From assembly GCA_019247135.1 (NCBI GenBank), contig JAFAPL010000827.1:1-7343 (forward strand): a stretch of DNA of 7,343 bases, in the 5' to 3' direction. A program made the translations under genes and the position numbers. The notes under the pieces are model-generated. The model saw nothing but the letters and a program-made list of their open reading frames with translations, was not told the origin of the DNA and made no database searches. Source of the DNA: Chloroflexota bacterium (GTDB lineage: Bacteria > Chloroflexota > UBA6077 > CF-72). Below, in pieces: positions 1 to 6,016 of the stretch (the first letter of the stretch is position 1; each line of letters starts with the position of its first letter).

Positions 1-245
1 CGACGCCATTGCTCGAGGCCCAGGTCAACGATCCGACCGCAGACCCGCAATTGCACAAGCAGCTGCAGTTCCAGGAGCACCTGACCACCGGTGGGTTCGT
101 CAAAAACATCACCTACCCTGCCGGCTATTCCGCGCTGCCGCCGCTCCTGACCACCACGTATGAGAACATCGCTTTCGGACGTATGACGGTGTCGGCGGCG
201 GTCGACGACTTCTTCACACAAGCAAACGCCATCCTGAACAAGTAG
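1..245 (+). CDS. Sugar ABC transporter substrate-binding protein, C-terminal fragment
   Basis: Only the last 80 or so residues are present; the reading frame is open to the left edge, so the start lies outside the window. The tail is rich in polar helix-forming residues, with a YSALPPLL stretch and an ending of the type VDDFFTQANAILNK. That is how family 1 extracellular solute-binding proteins (SBP_bac_1, carbohydrate CUT1 systems) typically finish, with a last helix that packs on the C-terminal lobe. The assignment rests mainly on this tail and on the two CUT1 permeases that follow at once. It would bind a sugar or sugar derivative outside the membrane and deliver it to the permease pair. 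The substrate cannot be told. The first TTG within the fragment (position 9) is not a credible start because coding continues upstream of it. Confidence 0.75.
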   Translation, partial: TPLLEAQVNDPTADPQLHKQLQFQEHLTTGGFVKNITYPAGYSALPPLLTTTYENIAFGRMTVSAAVDDFFTQANAILNK

Positions 246-276
246 TGCCAGGCGACGCGGACGGACGATAAGCATC

Positions 277-1239
277 GTGGACGCCTCAGCGCACGCAGGA
301 GAACGTCGCACCGGGCTAGTTCCGTGGTCCGGCGGCCTTTCGCACCTGCGTGCCTCGCAACAGGACAACATCGCCGCTTATCTCTTCCTGCTGCCGTGGT
401 TCATCGGCATGGTCGTGATCACGGTCGGCCCAATCCTGGCTTCACTCGCGCTCGCGTTTACCGATTACTCCGTCCTCGCCGCACCGCACTGGATCGGCTT
501 CGCGAACTTCATCACCATGTTCACCGGCGACGCGCGCTATCTGTCATCGGTGCGCACGACCCTGACGTACGTGGCCATCTCGGTGCCGCTGGTGTTGCTC
601 TGGGGCCTGTTCCTGGCGCTCGTGCTGAACCAGGGCATGAAGCTGCTGCCCGTCTTTCGCGCGATCTTCTACATTCCATCGCTGCTCGGGACAAGCGTCG
701 CCGTCGCGATCCTCTGGTACTACATGTTCGGCAAGGACGGCCTGATCAACCTGGCGCTGCTCCGCCCGCTCGGCATACAGGGTCCGAGCTGGGTCGGCGA
801 TCCGTCGTTCGCGCTGTACACGCTGATCGTCTTGAACCTGTGGGCGTTCGGCTCGGGGATGATCATCTTCCTGGCGGGTCTGCGTCAGATCCCGACCGAG
901 CTGTATGAGGCGGCCGCGCTCGACGGCGCGGCGCGATGGTCGCGCTTCTGGCTCATCACGCTCCCGCTGCTGACGCCCGTCCTGTTCTTCAACGCGGTTC
1001 TCGGGCTGATCGGTGGGTTCCAGGCATTCACGAGCGCGTTCGTGATCAGTGGCGGCACGGGCGGGCCGGCGGACGCGACGCTGCTGTATCAGGTGTACCT
1101 GTACCAGCGCGGGTTCGTGAACCTGAACATGGGTTACGCCTGCGCGATGGCCTGGGTCCTCCTGACCGTGATTGCAGTGTGTACGGGTGTGCTGTTCTGG
1201 TCTCAGAAGTTCTGGGTCTTCTATGGCGAGGATCGCTAG
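277..1239 (+). CDS. CUT1 sugar ABC transporter permease, MalF/UgpA-like
   Basis: A 320-residue inner-membrane permease, a normal length for the MalF/UgpA/LacF type without the extra periplasmic domain of E. coli MalF. A basic and polar N-terminus of about 32 residues precedes six hydrophobic segments at roughly 33-61, 95-118, 127-150, 178-202, 226-250 and 286-308. The EAA loop that docks on the ATPase is clear: E211-A-A-A-L-D-G-A218, followed by the hydrophobic and proline pattern ITLPLLTP at 227-234. GTG 277 is chosen as start: upstream the frame has no ATG, GTG or TTG before a stop at 235-237, and the next ATG lies inside the first membrane segment. No strong Shine-Dalgarno sequence is seen. 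It lies 31 bp after the binding-protein gene and 3 bp before the second permease, so it forms the heterodimeric channel with that protein. Family is certain, substrate unknown. Confidence 0.95.
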   Translation: MDASAHAGERRTGLVPWSGGLSHLRASQQDNIAAYLFLLPWFIGMVVITVGPILASLALAFTDYSVLAAPHWIGFANFITMFTGDARYLSSVRTTLTYVAISVPLVLLWGLFLALVLNQGMKLLPVFRAIFYIPSLLGTSVAVAILWYYMFGKDGLINLALLRPLGIQGPSWVGDPSFALYTLIVLNLWAFGSGMIIFLAGLRQIPTELYEAAALDGAARWSRFWLITLPLLTPVLFFNAVLGLIGGFQAFTSAFVISGGTGGPADATLLYQVYLYQRGFVNLNMGYACAMAWVLLTVIAVCTGVLFWSQKFWVFYGEDR

Positions 1240-1242
1240 CCG

Positions 1243-2082
1243 ATGACGGGCACACTGCAGCCGCGGCGATTCATGACCTATCTGTTCGTGTTCGGCCTGG
1301 CCTTCATCATGTTGTACCCGCTGCTGTGGATGGCCTCGGCGTCGGTGACCCCCGGTGGGCTCATCGGCTCGGCAGGGCTCGTTCCCCCGAGAGGAGTTTC
1401 GTTCGACAACTATTCAGAGGGCTGGAAAGGCATCGGCGGCGTCGGCTTCGGCCGCTTCTTCCTCAACTCGTTCCTCGTAAGCGGCCTGGCCGTCCTCGGC
1501 AACATGATCAGCTGCTCAATGGCCGCGTACGCGTTCGCCCGCATCGACTTCAAATGGCGTCGCGTCTGGTTTGCGATGGCCGTAGGCTCCATCCTCCTCC
1601 CAGCTCAGGTGCTGATCATCCCTCAGTACATCCTGTTCCGCAGTTTTGGTTGGATCAACACGTATTACCCGTTGATCGTGCCGAAGTTCCTTGCCCACGA
1701 CGCCTTTTTCATCTTTTTGATGGTGCAGTTCATTCGCGGTATTCCGCGAGAGCTCGACCAGGCCGCTCGCATCGACGGTTGTGGCCACTTCGGCATTTAC
1801 GCGCGAATCATTCTGCCATTGACCATGCCCGCGCTGGCCACGACGGCGGCATTTACATTCATCAATACCTGGAACGACTTCTTCGGGCCATTGATCTATC
1901 TGACACGGCCGATAATGTTCACCGTACCCATTGCTTTACGCGCGTTCATTGACGCGACAAGTGCTTCGTCTTTGGGACCGTTGTTCGCGATGTCGATCCT
2001 GTCGCTCCTACCAGTGCTCGGCTTCTTCCTGGCGTTCCAGCGCTTGCTGACGCAAGGCATCGTGAGTACAGGCTTCCGCTGA
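1243..2082 (+). CDS. CUT1 sugar ABC transporter permease, MalG/UgpE-like
   Basis: A 279-residue permease of usual MalG/AraQ/UgpE length. A hydrophobic segment at about 12-34 starts the protein. The EAA loop reads E170-L-D-Q-A-A-R-I-D-G179 and runs into RIILPLTMPAL (188-198). The NTWNDFFGPLIYL region (208-220) and the ending AFQRLLTQGIVSTGFR are hallmarks of this subfamily. ATG 1243 lies 3 bp after the previous stop, with GAGG about 11 bases upstream inside the preceding gene; ATG 1273 is a possible alternative that would remove ten residues. The stop overlaps the next start by one base (TGATG), which suggests translational coupling to the isomerase. With the preceding permease it would form the transmembrane channel of a sugar importer. 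No ATP-binding subunit is encoded nearby, so a shared ATPase (as with MsmK or MsiK types) may energise it. Confidence 0.95.
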   Translation: MTGTLQPRRFMTYLFVFGLAFIMLYPLLWMASASVTPGGLIGSAGLVPPRGVSFDNYSEGWKGIGGVGFGRFFLNSFLVSGLAVLGNMISCSMAAYAFARIDFKWRRVWFAMAVGSILLPAQVLIIPQYILFRSFGWINTYYPLIVPKFLAHDAFFIFLMVQFIRGIPRELDQAARIDGCGHFGIYARIILPLTMPALATTAAFTFINTWNDFFGPLIYLTRPIMFTVPIALRAFIDATSASSLGPLFAMSILSLLPVLGFFLAFQRLLTQGIVSTGFR

Positions 2083-2537
2083 TGCGCCTCGTCGTTGGCG
2101 GCGACCACGCTGGCTTTTCGCTCAAAGGACCGGTTGTCGAAGCGCTGCGTTCGTGGGGACACCAGGTGACCGACGTCGGCACGCACTCGCCCGAGCCTGT
2201 TGATTTTCCGGATATTGCGCGTGAGCTGTGCTCGAAGATCCAACGCGGCGAAGCCGAGCGTGGGGTGATGGTCTGCGGCACCGGCGTGGGCGCCGCGATC
2301 GCCGCAAACAAGCACGCCGGCATCCGTGCGGCGGTGTGTCACGACGTGTACTCGGCGCACCAGTGCGTCGAGCACGACGACGTGAACGTGCTGTGCCTCG
2401 GTGCGCAGATCGTTGGCGACCAGTTAGCGTTCGATCTGCTGCGTTCCTACCTGGCGGCGCGTTTCAGCACTTCCGAGGAATTTCGCAGGCGCGTCGCCAA
2501 GCTGGGCGAACTGGAAAGGGATTTTCAAGGGACATAG
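2082..2537 (+). CDS. rpiB: RpiB/LacA/LacB-family sugar-phosphate isomerase
   Basis: A 151-residue cytoplasmic enzyme, the full usual length of the RpiB/LacAB family (aldose-ketose isomerisation of phosphosugars such as ribose 5-phosphate to ribulose 5-phosphate). The N-terminal GGDHAGFSLK holds the Asp8-His9 pair. VCGTGVGAAIAANK at 64-77 carries Cys65, the position of the catalytic cysteine of E. coli RpiB, and Thr67 in the anion-hole loop. GIRAAVCHDVYSA (80-92) and EHDDVNVLCLG (97-107), with His98, match the ring-opening region. Cys65 places it with the E. coli-like type, not the mycobacterial type that uses Glu. The start overlaps the permease stop by one base. Its place as last gene of a sugar import cluster suggests that it works on the phosphorylated form of the imported sugar, as related enzymes do for allose, galactose or tetritol pathways, and not necessarily on ribose 5-phosphate. 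The symbol names the family; true specificity is unknown. Confidence 0.9.
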   Translation: MRLVVGGDHAGFSLKGPVVEALRSWGHQVTDVGTHSPEPVDFPDIARELCSKIQRGEAERGVMVCGTGVGAAIAANKHAGIRAAVCHDVYSAHQCVEHDDVNVLCLGAQIVGDQLAFDLLRSYLAARFSTSEEFRRRVAKLGELERDFQGT

Positions 2538-2546
2538 TCCCTTGAA
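2524..2546. terminator. Perfect inverted repeat between convergent operons, putative bidirectional terminator
   Basis: TTCAAGGGAC (2524-2533), loop ATA (2534-2536) and GTCCCTTGAA (2537-2546) form a perfect 10-bp stem with a 3-base loop. The stop codon of the isomerase gene (2535-2537) lies in the loop and the first base of the right arm. The stop of the minus-strand permease gene is 12 bases to the right. The placement fits a terminator shared by both converging operons. Neither strand shows a run of T after the stem (CCCTGCGG on plus, AATCC on minus), so it is not a classical intrinsic terminator. It may act as a U-less hairpin, or as an mRNA 3' end stabiliser. Confidence 0.6.
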
Positions 2547-2558
2547 CCCTGCGGAGCG

Positions 2559-3464
2559 TCAATTCACGCGCATGCGGGGATCGAGCGCGTCACGCAGGCC
2601 ATCCCCCAGCAGGTTGATCGACAGGACGGTCAGCATGATCGCCGCGCCAGGAAAGAAGGCGACCCACCAGGCGTGCTGCAGAAACTCGCGCCCCTCGGCC
2701 AGCATGTTGCCCCACTCGGGCGTGGGCGGCTTGATGCCCAGACCGAGAAAGCTCAGCGCCGACCCGGTGATGATCGCCGCCGCCATTCCCAACGTGGCGA
2801 GCACGACGAGTGGCGCCAGCACGTTCGGCAAGATGTGTCGCAGCATGATCGTCGGGCCGCGGCAGCCGATCACGCGCGCGGCAAGCACGAACTCGCGTTC
2901 TTTCAGACTCAGCACGCTGCCACGGGTGATGCGCACGTACTCGGGGATGGCTGAGATACCGACCGCGATCATGAGATTGGTCAAACTGCCGCCGAGTACG
3001 GCGATGATCGCCAGCGCCAGAAGAATGCCCGGGAAGGCCAACAGCAGATCGACAAACCGCATGCTGAGGGCGTCCACCACGCCACCGTAATAGCCCGCTA
3101 TCAATCCGAGGCTGACCCCGCACAGGGCTCCGATCGCGACGGCGACGATGCCGATCGGGAGTGAGGCCTGACCCGCCCAGAGCACGCGCGACAGGATGTC
3201 GCGACCGAAGCGGTCGGTGCCCATCAGGTGCGCGAGTGAGGGGCCTGCCAGTGATAAACGCTGATTGGTCTTGATCGGGTCGTATGGGCTGAGCAGGGGC
3301 GCGAGCAACGCGGCGGCGACGATCACCACCAGCACCGTGCCGCCAAGTAGGGCGCTGCGATTGTGCAGCAGCCGCCACACCGTTTCCGCGCGATTGCCAC
3401 GCCTCTTCACGGTGAGTGTGGCGGCCGGCTGAGCGCCCGCGCGAGCCAGACCAGCGACACTCAT
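2559..3464 (-). CDS. Peptide-type ABC transporter permease, DppC/OppC-like
   Basis: A 301-residue inner-membrane permease of the dipeptide/oligopeptide/nickel family. After a short cytoplasmic N-terminus (about 38 residues) comes the first membrane segment (39-59). It is followed by the DppC signature MGTDRFGRDILSR (81-93), the EAA-type loop with EREFVLAARVIGCRGPTIMLRHILPN (189-214), ALSFLGLGIKPPTPEWG (236-252) and the ending NLLGDGLRDALDPRMR (284-299), all typical. The start ATG at 3464 overlaps the TGA of the DppB-like gene by four bases (ATGA). The frame stays open further upstream, but that extension would run through the whole of the DppB-like gene's shadow frame and lacks family similarity. 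It pairs with the DppB-like protein to form the channel. It is the last gene of its cluster, and no DppD or DppF ATPase follows. The actual substrate (peptide, nickel, sugar oligomer or other) cannot be read from the permease. Confidence 0.95.
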   Translation of the reverse strand: MSVAGLARAGAQPAATLTVKRRGNRAETVWRLLHNRSALLGGTVLVVIVAAALLAPLLSPYDPIKTNQRLSLAGPSLAHLMGTDRFGRDILSRVLWAGQASLPIGIVAVAIGALCGVSLGLIAGYYGGVVDALSMRFVDLLLAFPGILLALAIIAVLGGSLTNLMIAVGISAIPEYVRITRGSVLSLKEREFVLAARVIGCRGPTIMLRHILPNVLAPLVVLATLGMAAAIITGSALSFLGLGIKPPTPEWGNMLAEGREFLQHAWWVAFFPGAAIMLTVLSINLLGDGLRDALDPRMRVN

Positions 3465-4384
3465 CGGTAGCGAATCCGCGGATCGAGCGCCGCGTAAGAC
3501 ACGTCCACAAGCAGATTGACCAGCACGTACGTCGTGGCCGCGAACATGACCGTCCCCTGCACCAGCGGAAAATCGCGATTGAGAATCGCGTCCACGGCGA
3601 GTCGTCCGATCCCCGGCCGAGAAAAGATCGTCTCGGTCACCACCGCCCCACCCAGCAACGCCCCCAACTGCAACCCGAGCATGGTCACGGCCGGAATGAG
3701 CGCATTCTTCAACGCGTGCCGCGTGAGCACGACCCGCGCGGCAAGGCCCTTCGCTCGAGCCGTTGTCACGTACTCCTGACTGAGGACTTCGAGCATGCTC
3801 GACCGGACCAGTCGTGCCAGCACTGCCGCCGAGCTCACGCCGAGCGCTGTCGCCGGCATGACCAGTCGCTCGAGTCCGCCCTGGCCCGTGGCGGGAAACC
3901 AGGCCAGCGTGAATGAGAACAGCAGAATCAAAAGCAGGCTGGAATAGAAGACCGGCGTCGAAATGCCGAGAATGGCCACGGCCATCACGGCGGTATCGAT
4001 CCACGAGCCGTGCGTCACGGCGGCGACGACACCCAGAGTGATGCCCACGATGGCGGCGATGGACAGAGCGGCGAGGGTCAACTGCACGGTGCCGGGCAGG
4101 ACTTCCAGGATGCTGTCCAGCACCGGGCGCTGGCTCCGCAGACCGAGGCCAAGGTCGCCGCGCAGCGCATGGCTGGCGTAATCCCAGTACTGGACGGCCA
4201 ACGGCCGGTCGAGCCCGTACTGGTGCCGCAACTCGGCAGCACGTTCGGGCGTGAGTGGCTTGTCTCCCGCGAACACGGACACGGGGTCGCCGGGAATCAG
4301 GTGCAGCATCAAAAACGTGAGCACCGAGATGCCCAGCAAGACCGGCACGGCTTGCGCTAACCGCTGTGCCGCGTACCGCAGCAT
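3461..4384 (-). CDS. Peptide-type ABC transporter permease, DppB/OppB-like
   Basis: A 307-residue inner-membrane permease of normal DppB length. The N-terminus LRYAAQRLAQAVPVLLGISV, with LIPGDP at 29-34, is the standard opening of the family. HQYGLDRPLAVQYWDYA (54-70), GDLGLGLRSQRPV (76-88) and TLAALSIAAIVGITLGV (103-119) follow. The EAA-like loop EYVTTARAKGLAARVVLTRHALKNALIPAVT spans 204-234, ETIFSRPGIGRL 251-262, and the protein ends DPRIRYR. ATG 4384 is 9 bp after the binding-protein stop; no strong Shine-Dalgarno is seen, so coupling to the upstream gene is likely. The stop overlaps the DppC-like start by four bases. It forms the permease heterodimer with that product and receives ligand from the binding protein encoded directly upstream. 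Confidence 0.95.
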   Translation of the reverse strand: MLRYAAQRLAQAVPVLLGISVLTFLMLHLIPGDPVSVFAGDKPLTPERAAELRHQYGLDRPLAVQYWDYASHALRGDLGLGLRSQRPVLDSILEVLPGTVQLTLAALSIAAIVGITLGVVAAVTHGSWIDTAVMAVAILGISTPVFYSSLLLILLFSFTLAWFPATGQGGLERLVMPATALGVSSAAVLARLVRSSMLEVLSQEYVTTARAKGLAARVVLTRHALKNALIPAVTMLGLQLGALLGGAVVTETIFSRPGIGRLAVDAILNRDFPLVQGTVMFAATTYVLVNLLVDVSYAALDPRIRYR

Positions 4385-4393
4385 GCCGTGCCG

Positions 4394-6016
4394 TCAGCCC
4401 GCGCGCACGTCGTAGAGATAGATGTACGACGCCAGCGCGTCCAGCGTCTCGCCTGTGACGGCGGCGCGTTTGGCGTCATACGTGATCGTGTCTACCAGCG
4501 GCACCACCACCAGGTCCTTCAAGACCCGCTCCTGCACCTGCTTGTAGATGTCGGCGCGTCTGCCAGGGTCGGTAAGGCCCGCCGCCTGTTCGAGCATCTG
4601 GTCGACCTCCGGCACCTGGTACTTCGCCCGGTTGAACGCATTGACGTTCGCCGAGTGGAAGATGGTGCGCAGCACATCCGGGTCGCCGTAGGAAAACCAC
4701 ATGAAGCTGACGTCGTACTTGTTTTGATCGAACGCCTCGCGCGCCGCCGCGCGTTCCAGCGGCGTCACCTGCAAATCGATCCCGACGTCACGCAAGCTCG
4801 CCTGCACGGATTCGGCCATCGCCTGGTCGCGCGGCCGCGAGATGATCGGAAAGTTGATCGCGAGCGGCTGGCCACCTTTGCTCCGCAGCCCGTCCGAGCC
4901 GGGCTGCCAGCCCGCGCTGTCCAGGATCTGGCGGGCTCTGTCCGGGTCGAAGCTGAACAGCGACTCGGTGGCCGGGTCGTACCCGAACGTTGGTCGCATG
5001 AGCGGGCTCCACGCGACTTTGTTCAGACCCTGGAAGACCGATTGGTTGAGCCCTTCGCGATCTACGGCGTACTCCATCGCCTGACGAACTGCCGGATCGC
5101 TGATTGGGCCAGTGCTCGTCGTGTTCAACAGCAACACGAAGCCGGAGCCGGGCTGGCCTTTCTGAATAACAGCGAAATTGCCGTCGTTGCTGAGTGAGCT
5201 GTACTCCAGTGGGTCGAGATCGTCGATGATCTGCGTTTCACCCGTCTTCAGCGTTCCGGTACGCACTGAAGCATCCGGGATCACCTTGAATGTCACCTGG
5301 TCGAGATACGCTGCGCCGGTGTGCTGGAAGTAGGACGAACCCCAGTTGTAGTCGGGGTTTTTTCTCAGCGCGACGTGGTCCTTGGGGACCCATTCCTGGA
5401 AGATGAACGGCCCGGTGCCAACCGGATGTTGTGCGAAGCCCGCAAGGCCCATTTGTTGAACGGCGGTCGGCGAAACAATACCGAGGTAGCCGTTCAGGTT
5501 GGTTAGCAACGCGGCATAGGGCTGCTTCATGACGACTCTCACCGTGTAGTCGTCGACGACGTCGGTATGGTCGTATGGTCCAAGCTGGTCGTGAGATTGG
5601 CCGGCCTTGGTCGTGGGGTCAATCACGCGATCCAACGTGAATTTGACCGCCTCGGCATTGAACGGCGTGCCGTCGTGGAATCTCACACCCTGCTTGAGCT
5701 TGAACGTGTACTGCGTAGCGTCCGGCGAGATCTCCCACGAGTCGGCCAGGGCAGGCACAAACTGACCGGGCGTCGGCTCCCAGATCAGCGGCTCGCACAC
5801 GTTCAGCGTGATCCGAATCGTCGAGTCGAAATTCGTGACCTGCGGATCCAGCGTGTCGTCGACGTCGAAGCTCAAGCCGTAGGACAGGCTGTTTCCGCCA
5901 GCCTGCCTGGCGACCGCGCTGGAGGCGACCGCTGGCAGATTTTGCGCAGCCGACAGGGCGATGCCGCCAACACTGATGGCCGCCAGCCGAAGAAGATCAC
6001 GGCGACGCAAGAACAT
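4394..6016 (-). CDS. Peptide-type ABC transporter substrate-binding protein (SBP_bac_5), Tat-exported
   Basis: A 540-residue family 5 solute-binding protein (DppA/OppA/NikA type). The N-terminus MFLRRRDLLRLAAISVGGIA has a twin-arginine pattern and a hydrophobic stretch, followed by an A-x-A type cleavage region near residues 30-36, so Tat export is likely. There is no lipobox cysteine; the only cysteine is at 74, in the mature domain. Family landmarks are FHDGTPFNAEAVKFTLDRV (113-131), PYAALL (166-171), HPVGTGPFIFQEW (197-209), LRKNPDYNWG (217-226) and AVRQAMEYAVDRE (309-321). ATG 6016 is supported by a good ribosome binding site and by the Tat motif right after it. The first 20 bases overlap the end of the DUF885 gene. 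It would capture a peptide or similar ligand outside the membrane for the DppB/DppC-like pair. Family 5 also includes binders of nickel, heme, sugars and opines, so the ligand is open. Confidence 0.93.
   Translation of the reverse strand: MFLRRRDLLRLAAISVGGIALSAAQNLPAVASSAVARQAGGNSLSYGLSFDVDDTLDPQVTNFDSTIRITLNVCEPLIWEPTPGQFVPALADSWEISPDATQYTFKLKQGVRFHDGTPFNAEAVKFTLDRVIDPTTKAGQSHDQLGPYDHTDVVDDYTVRVVMKQPYAALLTNLNGYLGIVSPTAVQQMGLAGFAQHPVGTGPFIFQEWVPKDHVALRKNPDYNWGSSYFQHTGAAYLDQVTFKVIPDASVRTGTLKTGETQIIDDLDPLEYSSLSNDGNFAVIQKGQPGSGFVLLLNTTSTGPISDPAVRQAMEYAVDREGLNQSVFQGLNKVAWSPLMRPTFGYDPATESLFSFDPDRARQILDSAGWQPGSDGLRSKGGQPLAINFPIISRPRDQAMAESVQASLRDVGIDLQVTPLERAAAREAFDQNKYDVSFMWFSYGDPDVLRTIFHSANVNAFNRAKYQVPEVDQMLEQAAGLTDPGRRADIYKQVQERVLKDLVVVPLVDTITYDAKRAAVTGETLDALASYIYLYDVRAG

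Noticed and set aside
246..276. Possible regulatory element between the sugar-binding protein gene and the first permease
   Set aside because: The 31-base gap has no convincing hairpin, promoter or operator; it seems to be only an intercistronic spacer with a weak ribosome binding signal.
936..1952. Long plus-strand open frame of 338 codons across both sugar permeases
   Set aside because: It is out of frame with two well-recognised permeases, is rich in Arg/His/Pro as GC-rich shadow frames are, and spans a gene boundary.
2542..3090. Plus-strand open frame of 182 codons starting just after the isomerase stop
   Set aside because: It is wholly antisense to the DppC-like gene, begins inside the hairpin arm, and its Ser/Arg/Pro-rich composition is that of a shadow frame.
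3465..4004. An N-terminal extension of 180 residues on the DppC-like reading frame
   Set aside because: It lies in a shadow frame of the DppB-like gene, is low-complexity R/G/A-rich sequence without family similarity, and the ATGA overlap at 3461-3464 gives a normal DppC start.
4388..5197. Plus-strand open frame of 269 codons antisense to the binding-protein gene
   Set aside because: The minus strand codes for a complete SBP_bac_5 protein with clear landmarks; the antisense translation is Arg/Val/His-rich and resembles no family I know.
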